From Lates calcarifer (taxonomy: Eukaryota; Chordata; Actinopteri; Centropomidae), in assembly GCF_001640805.2 (NCBI RefSeq), contig NC_066854.1, forward strand, positions 12,432,644 to 12,496,643: a stretch of DNA of 64,000 nucleotides, given 5' to 3'. Position 1 is the first letter of the stretch, and the number at the start of each line of letters is the position of its first letter. A program made the position numbers and the translations under genes. Shown piece after piece: positions 12,400 to 31,499 of the stretch. Under the pieces are notes generated by a model. That model was not told the origin of the DNA, did not search any database, and worked only from the letters and a program-made list of their open reading frames with translations.

Positions 12400-15160
12400 T
12401 CCCATATGATGCTCGTGTGGATGCATGTACTGCATGTGTTAGTGAGTGTGGCGGTGCTTATGGGTTGTCTGGGACAGGTGCTCTGGGACAGGTGTGTAGG
12501 AGGCTGGGAGGGAATCATTACAGTATATCCGGTATTGTGCTGGCCGTTATAACAGGACAAATCCCAGTGGGCTGCTGCGTCGGTGGACAGGTGAACTGTC
12601 AAAAACCCCCCAGAAAATAGTTTTTACCAGCCTTCTCTATGTGCCTGTCAAAAAGACAACTCAGTGAATGGAGCTGGCTCCACTGTAAGTGTTGAATGTA
12701 GGTGATGTGATTACAGGTGGTTGTATAAAGGGAGAGGTTGTAACCCTATATCTGTTCAAAGATGGTCTTTGATGATGTCCTTGATATTTCTCCAGGCTAT
12801 CAATTTACAACTTATCCACGACCTTTGACCTCTGTACAGTGAGTGATTTTGGTCTGGTGTGCACAGACAGCTGGTGTTATCTGTGTGTGGTGTTCACTCA
12901 GTCTTTTGTCCGGGGTCCTTGCTGGTTCACCCAATTAGTGTTCCTGAACTTCCATAGTCATGGAACATCAGCATGAATATGTGCTCAAAAGTCTTAGTAT
13001 ATGGGAATATGATGCTAGGGAGACAGCACAGGTCTCACTCCCTTTCTCTCTTATATCTTAGCATATAATATTGCCAACTAGTTTGTATGATTTTCTGGAT
13101 GCTAAAGGTTCATTTTTCTCTCAGAATATAAACAACAAAGGACAGTACTGTTAGCTTCTTTCATGGTTTCTTTGGGTTTCATGGACATTTACTTTGAAAG
13201 CTTAATATAAGATTTTATATGTGTTTAAGGCCCTGATAGCAGAGATTCAGAGGAGCTGGCATTCTTGGCAATGCCCATGTTACAGGCTATGAGGGGTGAT
13301 GGATGCGTTCATTGCCTGATGTAGAAGGAGATGAGTTAGAAGGAGTTCATTACATGCATGTGCAGTTCAACTCTTTGAGCGATTATGCGCAAAGTTTGAA
13401 GTTAATATGTTTTGTGGTATTTATCTTGTTGGTAATGGGAAATTGCAAGTCAGCACTGTCTGAGAAAATGGTCTACAGCAGTCATTACATCATCATCACT
13501 GTCAAAATGGCGCCCACCGAGCTTCACCTCTTCATCTTGGGGAGGAGGGAGTAGTCTGAGGGTGTTAAATAAGATGAATAGGGTGGGTGTTGGATGAGTT
13601 CAAATCCACATTTGGTGGATGACTGCACGAAGGCAGCTGATATTAATTTTCTCTTACAGTGCTGACTTGCAATTTCCAATTAATCAAAACATAAAAATCA
13701 CAAAAATTATTATCTTCAAACCTTATGCATAATCACTCAAAGAGTGGAACTGCTGTTTAACTCATCTCCTCCTACAGCCACAAACTGAACAATCACCCCT
13801 TCAAGTTCAGAGAACCCAAGTTCAGAGCACAGAGATAGAGGCTAAGAATTTGTAGAAGTGATAATTTATTAACAAGCTGATAATTTGTTGAGACTGGGCA
13901 GCTGAGTCCTTGTGGCCAGAGAAGAGCAGAGGCTAGGTGCAGAGGAACCAGGGGAAAGGTTGAGACTGCAGCCTAAATCCAAAGCTATCGATGGGAGGAG
14001 AGGAGCTGAGCAGGAAAAGGCCGATGTTACGACTTCATCCTTGCACATTAGTTTCTATTGTAAGGATCATGACTTTTTCTAGTATTAGACACTTGATATT
14101 TTTGTGTCTTATATTAAAAAACTTTACAGCATTGTGACCTGAGACAACACAGCATTAGGTACTGTTAGCTAAAACTAGCCTTATACCAGTGTTATTCAAA
14201 TTTCAAAATCATAGGGCAGAGACTAGTGATGTGTTCAATGTGGCCCTTGTCACTGTAGTTTTTTGGAAATCTACGCATTAATTTAATGGGAATGCCAGTC
14301 TAAACAATGCTCTTTACTGTTACTGTAGTAGGGTAAATGTTAATGTCTAGTGACACACCCTGAATGCTCATCAGTATATTGTGAAAAGACATGCAAAAAT
14401 AATGTTGAAGAAAAAAGAAAGCTCTCCTGTTCCCCCTGCTCTCCATCACCTGGTTCTCTGGTGCTACAGCATTTGTTTCTTCCTGCACTGAATACATCCA
14501 CTGAATGTTATCAGAGCCAGCCAGTCTCTCTCTGTTAAATGAGTTTGAATATCAACAGAATAACTGACCCAGCAAGCTTGTTGAAAGAACAATGCACTGT
14601 ATATTTAAACCATGGCCTAAATTTAATTCACAGATTGGTTAGAGGGTATGCATTAATTTTCAATGTGCACAGTGCTTTGAAGAAGTGCCAGCAATAAATG
14701 CATACACGAATGTATTTTATTACCACTCTGTATTAATGTACTGGAAGGATTTAAACATTTAATTTCATCCACAGACTTGATTGTTATATTCTGGTCTGAT
14801 TTGCTGTCATAACACAACAAAACTGCTCTTGAATGACTCTCTTCAACCAGTTTTAGTCATAGGTGTAAGTAAGTTCCTCAACCCAGGTGATCACTAGGAG
14901 TGGTTCTGAGTCATACCAGGTCCAGAAACACTTACACCAAAACTGAAACTTGCTTTTATTGTATTGTATTTATTGTATTTATGTAGGAAGGAGCCAAGAG
15001 TTCTGACTTAAGAGCATGATTAATAGGCAACAATTTCTACAGAGTGATTTGCTCAACACTAGGACACTGATTTTTCTTTTGTGCTATTCTCTGATAAGGA
15101 CATAACTGCAAACATATTAATTCACAGGACTGATTCTTATTTATATAAATGTATACACTA
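12400..15160. other. Gene-free stretch
   Basis: No recognisable exon, RNA gene or transposon. The open frames at 13303-13554 and 14300-14538 have no motif, no low-complexity protein character and no plausible splice context, so I treat them as chance. Confidence 0.45.
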
Positions 15161-15164
15161 TTTT

Positions 15165-15360
15165 TAATGTCTCCGCGGCAACAACAGCTGTGGTCCGGAG
15201 GCAAATTATGTTCTGTCTGTTGGACTCAAAAATGATCTGATTAGATTTATGGTGGTCAAGGTCACCGTGACCATGGAAGACACATTTCCAACCATTACTC
15301 AAGAGCTCAAGTTCAGTAGGACTGGTTGGCGGAGGCGTAATTCTAGTTTTAACCAAGCAA
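15165..15360. repeat. Degenerate teleost repeat carrying an ERE palindrome
   Basis: Phrases such as ccggaggcaaattatgttct, ttggactcaaaaatgatctg, gtggtcaaggtcaccgtgac and ttggcggaggcgtaattcta follow the order of a widespread fish interspersed repeat (cggaggcat…ggactcaaggatgaactgattagattttggtgg…gtcactgtgacc…ggcggaggc). It includes the palindrome at 15260-15272 described separately. Confidence 0.5.
15260..15272. promoter_or_regulatory. Perfect oestrogen-response-element palindrome (GGTCAnnnTGACC)
   Basis: The 13 bases ggtcaccgtgacc match exactly the consensus inverted repeat with 3-bp spacer bound by oestrogen receptors, and are about 1.1 kb upstream of the first visible chrm4 coding exon. The site sits inside a dispersed repeat, so it may be one of many genomic copies. 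Binding or function is not shown. Confidence 0.4.
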
Positions 15361-16365
15361 AACAACATGACTGTGAATTCTAACAAATGAAAGAAAAAGC
15401 ACTAGAAACCTTGTGTAGTCAGAGAACAGAAGTGAAGCCCCAAGACATAATAATAATACAATATTGACCCATTCTGCCTTCTCAGATTATAAGATCAGTC
15501 AGATATGGCATTAAAATACAGGTGGTGAGCAACTTGATCAGATAAAATCCAGAGGCAGAGCTTAGCAGTAAATCAGACAGAAGGTGGAAAAAATATAGCT
15601 CATTTGAACAACAGACACTATAGAGATACAGAAGTATAGAAACAATGAGGTTTCCAAGCTGGATTCAAACCAGTGACCTTGCTGTCACCAGGAATGGGAG
15701 TTCTACATACAATCAGGTTGTTGACCCTGAATGACTTCAATGCAGTACTCATCTGTAACAAGTATGAATTATTGTGCTGGTGATCAGTATGTCATAGTAA
15801 GTTTGTTAAAGGGTGGATTATTTTAGCAGCCTCTTATGCCTCGAAGGCCCAGTCAGCAACAGAGGGAGTCAGGAGAGTTAGTGGAGGAATGACTATCAGC
15901 ACAGGCCTTGTGATGGGAAATTGGAAATGCTTCATGAGGAGCAGGAGCAGAGCTTTCAGGTGAACAATGTGGAGGCAGGCGTAGCAGTAAAAGAGTGAGC
16001 AGAGTGGTGAGGGCTCAAGTACACTGCTATTAATGGTGCGCTGGATATATACAGATGAGCCAAAACATTACAGGCACCACAGATGAAGCAATAATGTGAT
16101 TATCTTGTAACAACAGTGCATGCCAAGGTCTGGGATATATTAGACAGTAAATGAGAAGTCAGACATAAAGACCTGAACAACTTTGACAGGGGCCTGATAG
16201 TTACAGCCAGACGACTTGGACAGAGTACCTTCAAAATGCACAGAGGCAATGAAGACTGGTCTAAACTGACAGAGATGATAATTTCTCTTGAGCTAGCTTT
16301 AAAATTTTGTAAACCATTGTTTTTGTATGCTCCATATCTCTGAGTCTTTCTTCTTCTTCCCTCAG

Positions 16366-25133
<8,768 letters not shown>

Positions 25134-26110
25134 GATGGAAGGAGAAGACTGAGGGTGGGATGGATGGGGAATGGGTAAACCATGGCAGGAACGGGGGCGG
25201 GGAGGGCAGAGGAAGGGAGAGGAAATAATGTTGAAAGGTGAGTGAAAGAGAGCTGAAGAGAAATGGATGGCAGAATTTAGTAGAAGGGTTCTTTCTAAAG
25301 AGAACCGACATCTGCAGGGGATCAGCAACCATTGTTTATCCTGCAAATGAACGCCAGTCATCCCTGTCGGTACATATAGACCCAGAGCAAAACGTGAGTG
25401 TAAACCAGGGATTCCATAATCTGCCCCACTTCCCCCTAAGAAGGAACAAATCACATACTGAGTGGAAACATGGTCACATAGATGCAGGGAAAAGAACTGC
25501 AGAGGAGGAACAGGGATTTATGTGAACAGAGACGTTGGTAGGAAATGTAGCGGGGGGAGAAAATTGAGGAAAATAAACGATAAAGTAACATATTTGAATA
25601 ACAATGAGGGACAATACTGCAGAGGGAGGTGGTCTTGCTGGATAGCCGTGTGTGTGTGTGTACATATATGTAAGTATGTATGGATATTGATGGGTCATTT
25701 ATAAGCTACTTTTATCTAAAAGAGAATATATGGGGAAGGGTGGACTGTGTTTTTATAGTGGTCGCCAACATATTTCAGGAGAAGGATAAAAATGTCTGAC
25801 TACATAGAAAAATCAATTTTGGCCAAAATGTGCATGTGTATTTTGCTCTCACTACTCTAAAATACTCAAGTACAAGTACATCGCCTATTGTAATTGATGA
25901 GGTAGAATCAACACAAAATATGCATAAACAACACAATAATTCAATCACAGAAAATTAGTCTGGGGATAAACCAGTGCAGCCTCTGTGGTTTAAAAAAAAA
26001 AAAGAAGCCAAAAACCACACAGCAGCTTGTTTCCACGGATACAACATTTCTGTGGAGAAAATAATACTGTATCTCCTAATGTATTAACATTAGCTGAGAA
26101 AACATTACTA
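25134..26110 (+). other. chrm4 3' flank / probable 3' UTR and spacer
   Basis: Directly follows the chrm4 stop. 25134-25452 is the part copied in the downstream duplicate. It is G/A-rich on the plus strand near 25134-25260, with a short GT run at 25648-25660. The open frames here, in several frames and on both strands, reflect base composition and have no family motif. Confidence 0.5.
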
Positions 26111-26113
26111 ATT

Positions 26114-26590
26114 CAGACACTCCCGCTGGATTTCATCACCACATGGACTCAGACCCTGTGAGGGTTACTGGCTACTGGCTGCGTTATGTGAACTCCACCA
26201 TCAGCGCAGCTTGTTACACCACATTCAAAAAGACATTCCAGAACCTGCTGCTGTGCCAGTATAAACATTTAGGTGCTGGATGAGATGGAAGGCTCAACGT
26301 GGGATGGATGTGGATGGAGTGAGCCACTGTAGGAATGGAAAACAGAGGAAGGGAAAGAGGAAATATTGTTAGGAGGAGAGTGAAAGAGGGCTGAGAGGAG
26401 AAATGGATGGCAGAATTTTATAGAAGGGCTCCTTCTAAAGAGGAGAGACATCTGCAGGGGATGAGCAACTGTGGTTTACTCTGCAAATGAATGCCAGTCA
26501 TCTCAGTTGACTCAGTGAAATGTGAGTGTGAACAGGGATTCCTTAAACTGCACAGAACTTAACCAAGATAGAACAAATTATCTCGCTTCT
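26114..26590 (+). pseudogene. Decayed partial duplicate of the chrm4 last exon and 3' flank
   Basis: 26160-26283 translates to [31 protein letters not shown] and a TGA stop, aligning with the chrm4 terminal exon ([35 protein letters not shown]). The NPxxY motif is altered (NP to SA), and about 15 bp (ALCNA) are deleted. Upstream only ttcatcaccacatggac of TM6 remains, and most of TM6 and loop 3 is missing. Similarity continues past the stop to about 26582 (ggatggcagaatttta; aaagaggagagacatctgca). The offset from the original is about 1.15 kb. No other receptor exons are present, so this is a partial tandem duplication, not a second gene. Confidence 0.85.
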
Positions 26591-29450
26591 ACAGCTGTGT
26601 TTCCAATATACACCACAGGAGCCGAGGAATAGCTCCCACCACCAATTAAAAACTATGAGGCTCTGCCATAATCATAACAGCCTGTCACTATCACAGCAAC
26701 AGCAGCAGCCAGTCAGAGGACAGTATAGACAACTATGTTAACAAGTGTCCTCTAGTTATCTTCAAATTAGCTGTCATTTTACACAGTTGGTATGTCACAG
26801 CAAAGAGTACGCACACACACACACACTCCCACTGCAAGCACTTTAAACTAAAACAGTATTATATCAACATCATATCATATCTGTGCTGTATGCTACTGTG
26901 AAACTCAGCCTTCCTCTATGGATCAGAGGGAATACAAACTAAAGTATTAAACTTAAAACTAACTGCAAAGGAATATAAAAGTAAAATCCCAGTCTTTAGG
27001 GGCTTTATAGAAATAACCTACAGGCTGGTCATTTTTATTGAAGTGTAGGACAGCTGTGATCTTTGAAAATATCTGTAACTGGTGGCAATGTTTCGTTTAA
27101 AATGTTATTTTCATTTATTTTTGATTCTGATCAATAACCCCATTTATATAATTGGCTCTATTGGCATCATACACACCATATAACTAATAGAAATGTCAAG
27201 AAATTATAACTTCACGGTTTGTTTATCATATTAAAACATGAATGATGGTCTAGCAGTCCTAAAGCTACAGTATGCAATGCTTAGTTACTTTATAGTTTAA
27301 ATATGTTCCAAAATGTATCTTAATGTGGAGAGGTGCTTTCAAAGGCCTCTGTGACCCAGACCTATTACCAGCAGTGCAGAGATATATATGTTTCTAAGCT
27401 CTGTGAAGGCCAAATATATTATTATTATTATTATTATATTATTTCATTTAGGCTTTGAGATTTGACCTACCAAGTCCCATGGTAATGTCGCGGGACTGAT
27501 ACATCAATTGACCGCTGCCTTCCTCAGTCTGTGCCACGTATCTGCTCATTGGCAATACTTGTGTATTCTATTCTCCCTTTCAAAAAGCTTTTCTTTGTTT
27601 TGATGTTTCCACACCTTCCAAATGAAATACAGAAGATAAAAGGGAACAGGACTGCAGGCTTCTCTGTCTTTAGTTTATTTGGGGGCTAAACTGGGAATAC
27701 AAAGTAGTATCTAGACTTTCCAGGGGTTTTTGTTGTTGTTTTTCTTTCTTCTTTTGGTTGAGACGTGAGATTATTTGGAAGATAATCTATGCGTGACAGA
27801 TTTTGAGAAAAATGTGTGTTGTGAGGCAGGTGGAGCGGGTGTGAACTGTGATGTGTGGGAAAAATGACTTGTATTGCTCCTCTTTTCCATGTGGTATCTG
27901 CTCATTAACTGGAGAAGCATCGTGCTGCTGCTGGTGTTGTGTTCAGGTCCTCCATATTTTAGACAGGGTCTAGTTATCCTTGGGTCTGTTTTCTCTCTCA
28001 GTTAATTCACATTGGATTCAATTATCTTGTCCAGATTCTGATTGGTTCCAAAATACTGGATCTGAGTTAAAGTGGGTAGTGTTAAATGTTTTTGTGAACT
28101 GCAAGTTTATCTTATAAAGTAACTGTTTGTTTCACATTGAAACTAAAGCAATGAGTTTCCATGTCCTACTGGATAAGGTAATCCTTAACAGACATTGCAC
28201 CTGTTTAACTGCTTTATGATTTAACACTGGAGGAAGCATGCAGTGCAGTGTGTAGATGGAGGGAATGAAACAAAGAGGAGGTAAAAAGACTGGAGAGAGA
28301 AAATGGAGTATAAGTAGAGAGAGTGAAGAGAAGAGATGCTAAGAGAAAACACCTGGATGGGAGGAAATGACTGAGGGAGGATGTAGAAGGAGTGGTTGAA
28401 GAGAGAAGTGGTGAAAATTATGAGGTTGTGGGAAAAATGTAGGGCACGATGGAGGGAGAACAGAGGAAGTGCATGAATTCTTCATTTAGTCCTGGTCCCC
28501 CATCCCTAATGCTCATGCTTAACACAGAGTCAGAAAGATACTTAGACATTAACTGATATTTCAGTTTGTTGTCATGTCGCAGAAACAGTTTTAGGTGTGA
28601 GACAGCTGTTAGTTATTCAGTGTTCAGGCTTTAGGTTTTTTAAGGACACAGAAATTATTTGAGCCCAATGTGGATTTGTCCCAGGCCCATCTCAAATGCA
28701 GCTATCCTGTATGAGAAGTGAAACGTCTACCAGTCAGCCAAAGTGCTCGGAAAATCTTCCATGACTCAGCAGGACTTGGGCTGGGTTTCTGCTTATAATG
28801 TGACTGTGTCGGCTTAGTGTGGCTCAAGAGCTCGTCAAGACCTAGTCAAGCACCTACTGCTCACTCTGGAGAGAAAAAGGGTGCAAAAAGAAAATCACGA
28901 CATCCTGTTCATCCAGTGACTAAAACATGGGATATACACTTTGGTGGTGTTAAGAGATGTTTTTCTACCAGAGATGAAGTTGTTAAAGACTCATAGTGAT
29001 GTATGTACAGTATGAACTGGCATGACTCTTGAATAGTGTTTCCAGGTAGGAGGAGCTATTTTGGGCACCCCAGGTTCTGTGAGTTAAAGAGGTTAGGTGA
29101 CTCAGAGTGGAAACACTTGTGGCTTGGAAGGACATGAAACTCTTCTGGTTGAATCAGTGAGCACTTATGGTTTTTTTTAAAGTCTGTGCATTAAAAACTA
29201 TTCCCAAGTTGCAGTTCAGCCAGAAACAGCAAATCAGCTTAAAATTCTGTGATGTGGGAGCTATAGATCATGGTGAAAACTGACAATCTGCTGCTTAGAT
29301 CAGTTTACTTTAGAATTCTGGGGTGATTTTGGATGAATTCAGCAACTAAGGCACAAATTCAACAACAAAGCATTCTGAATTTGCTACTGTGAAACTATTA
29401 AAAAACTTGAAAGGTCAGAATTAAGTCAGTATGTCTCTTAATAGCAGCTA
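26590..29450. other. Gene-free stretch with a purine-rich block
   Basis: Contains a short (CA)n run near 26811-26826, an (ATT)n run at 27417-27437 and a strongly A/G-biased stretch at about 28245-28470. No exon or transposon was recognised. Confidence 0.5.
27417..27437. repeat. (ATT)n microsatellite
   Basis: About seven tandem TAT/ATT triplets. Confidence 0.85.
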
Positions 29451-29452
29451 TA

Positions 29453-30935
29453 TACAGTGCATTCTGAAAGTATTCAGACCCCTTCACTTTCTTCACATTT
29501 TGTTACACTGCAGCCTTATGCAAAATTTTTGCACATTTGTTAAAAAGGGGAAAACTGAAACATCACATTGATATAAATATTCAGACCCTTTGCTATGACA
29601 CTTGAAATTCATCTTCCTCCCATTTCTCTGGATCATCTCTGACCTGTGTTAACCTATTGTGTCACTTGATTGAACATGATTTGAAAAGGCACACACCTGT
29701 CTGTATAAGGTCACAGCTGACAGTGTATATCAGACCAAAAACCAAAGGAGTCAAAGGAACTGTCTGCAGAGCTCAGAGACAGGATTGTTTCAAGCATTGG
29801 TGGGCCGTCAGGTCCAGCAAGGCCTTCTCTGTTGGCCCAAACACTGTCACAATCACCAAATTATACTTTTATTTATGTTTCTTTTCCCCATTAATACTAT
29901 ATGTATTAAATTGTTTCCATTCTATTCTCTTCATCTCATCTCATTTCCTCTTGGTTATGCTGCTTCCAGTACAGTCTGTCTATGTTAGAGCTTTTATCCA
30001 ATCAGATTTGTTGCCAAATTAACAGAAATCTGCCTTGGGGCCTACAGAATCAACAGTCCAGGCCCCGGTGATTTAAAATTAATGTTAATGAAACTGTTGT
30101 CTCGTGGATCCTTTGACCAATCAGATTTCGAGTTGGCGAGGCCAGGGCGGGGCCTTCTAGCAGGCCTTCGCGAACGTCAACATTTTCAGGTCATTTGATT
30201 GGATGGTCAGAGAGCGTATTGTCAGAACTAGCAAACCGCATCTGTAGCTACTAGCATAAGCTAAAACTTGCTAGTATAGATTTAATAACTGTTTTTTCAA
30301 ACTCCCAATGGCTGGTCGACGAAGAAGAGTTCAATGGCGCTGTTGTAGAGGTTATTTTTGCGTCTCAGTTCCAACAATAACTTATTGTCAATAAGTCATT
30401 TTGAGTCTGCTGAAAGTTGAGTCTGCCCAGTTGTATTTCTCGGATAAGTTTTAATTCGCTTTAGAGCTGAGAATGTCCGCTCGACGGAAGCAGCTTTTTA
30501 AATTTGTCTACAGATAATCAGCAGTTTCGGTGAGTAAAATACATTTTACCAACAGTATATTTTATTGTTTATGTTTTTGTCATTGTATTAGTTAATATTG
30601 CTGCTTCTGCTGGAGATGATATGTGTGACTCAGCTGTGGCTGCAGTGTTTGGAGACCTATTGAATCGTTTTAATTGGGTTTTTATAGCATTGCTTCAGTA
30701 ATGGCATTTATTCTGGATACATGACATCTCTGTCTGTGATTCAAACTTCTGTTATACTGCGTTTCTGTATATTGTTGATGGTTTCTATATCCGTGACATC
30801 ATGGGCGGGGCGGTTTAATTCAATTAGGACACCTGTGAAGAGTGTGAAATGCACGGCCCGTCACTGGTTTCAAGGCACAGATCTGGGGAGGGCTACAAAG
30901 AGAAACAGAGCACAGAGGCCTCTGACTTGTATTTT
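29453..30935 (+). mobile_element. Tc1-like element interrupted by a hAT element
   Basis: 29453 onward (gcattctgaaagtattcaga, accccttcactttcttcaca) is the end of the same Tc1 family as 21350-22370. It reads through cacacacctgtctgtataag and agctcagagacaggattgtt to the hAT insertion point at 29794. The Tc1 sequence resumes after the hAT copy with gcacagatctggggagggct acaaag and fades near 30935. The far end of the Tc1 element is missing, so it was already truncated or has since been deleted. Confidence 0.8.
29795..30866 (-). mobile_element. hAT-superfamily element, nested, with 8-bp target duplication
   Basis: The 8-bp sequence gtttcaag occurs at 29787-29794 and again at 30867-30874, a perfect hAT-type target-site duplication. 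The ends are imperfect inverted repeats: cattggtgggccgtcaggt on the left, and the complement of the right end, cagtgacgggccgtgcatt. On the minus strand around 30530-30400 a decayed frame carries the hAT C-terminal dimerisation region (pattern SVERTFSALKRIKT), with stops after it. At 1,072 bp it is far shorter than an autonomous hAT, so it is a deleted derivative. Confidence 0.85.
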
Positions 30936-31145
30936 AAAATGAGAAACCTGCACTTGATGGCTGTTTACGAAAAGCACAGAGACTACATCTACTGCAAAAA
31001 CCATGCCTGATTTAAATTTGTCCGTTTTCTAGTATAATAAACGGAGCGCGCCACTGTAGCAGCAGCAAGCAGTAACTCTCCTGAGTCAATAATCTGCAAT
31101 CAATCTGCAGCTGTGTCGCGCGCCTTGGTGACCACTTACCGTTGC

Positions 31146-31310
31146 GCCTTTCTGATTTCACCATGTAGCAGAAGCACTGTGTGACCCATCGCTCGTATTC
31201 AAGCTCATTACTGGTGACTTCAACATTCGCGGGGTTGTGCACCGTCAATTTGTCCCCCGGGATCAGACTGTCAACGCCGAGTACTCTCAGGCTTCACACC
31301 CCACCTGCCC
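31146..31310 (-). other. CpG-rich exon-like open stretch of unknown identity
   Basis: On the minus strand the frame from about 31305 to 31147 reads LGVDSLIPGDKLTVHNPANV, then EVTSNELEYERWVTQCFCYM and VKSERRN. It ends at a good donor (aac g|gtaagt, forward 31141-31147). A TGA lies in frame upstream, so no ATG is seen for this frame; the nearest ATG gives a shorter peptide starting MTVHNPANVEV. The surrounding 31.0-31.35 kb is GC- and CpG-richer than its neighbours. The protein was not recognised. It may be an exon of a transposon-encoded or host gene, or a relic. Confidence 0.3.
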
Positions 31311-31499
31311 TACCCACTCCCGGCTCCCCGCGACTTCTGTTTCTCCCCCAAGATAAAATTAAAAGTCAAGTCTCAGTCATACACAGCCTGCACTGTGTAG
31401 TTAAAGTTGCTGTTTGGTTAGGTTTAGTGAATGTTAAATTAAATCAGACACGTTAACTTCACCTGAGTTATAGATTAAGTTGCTGAAAGAAAATATTTT

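Noticed and set aside
30721..30942. 73-codon plus-strand frame
   Set aside because: It crosses the right end of the hAT element into Tc1 sequence, so it is a chimera of transposon DNA.
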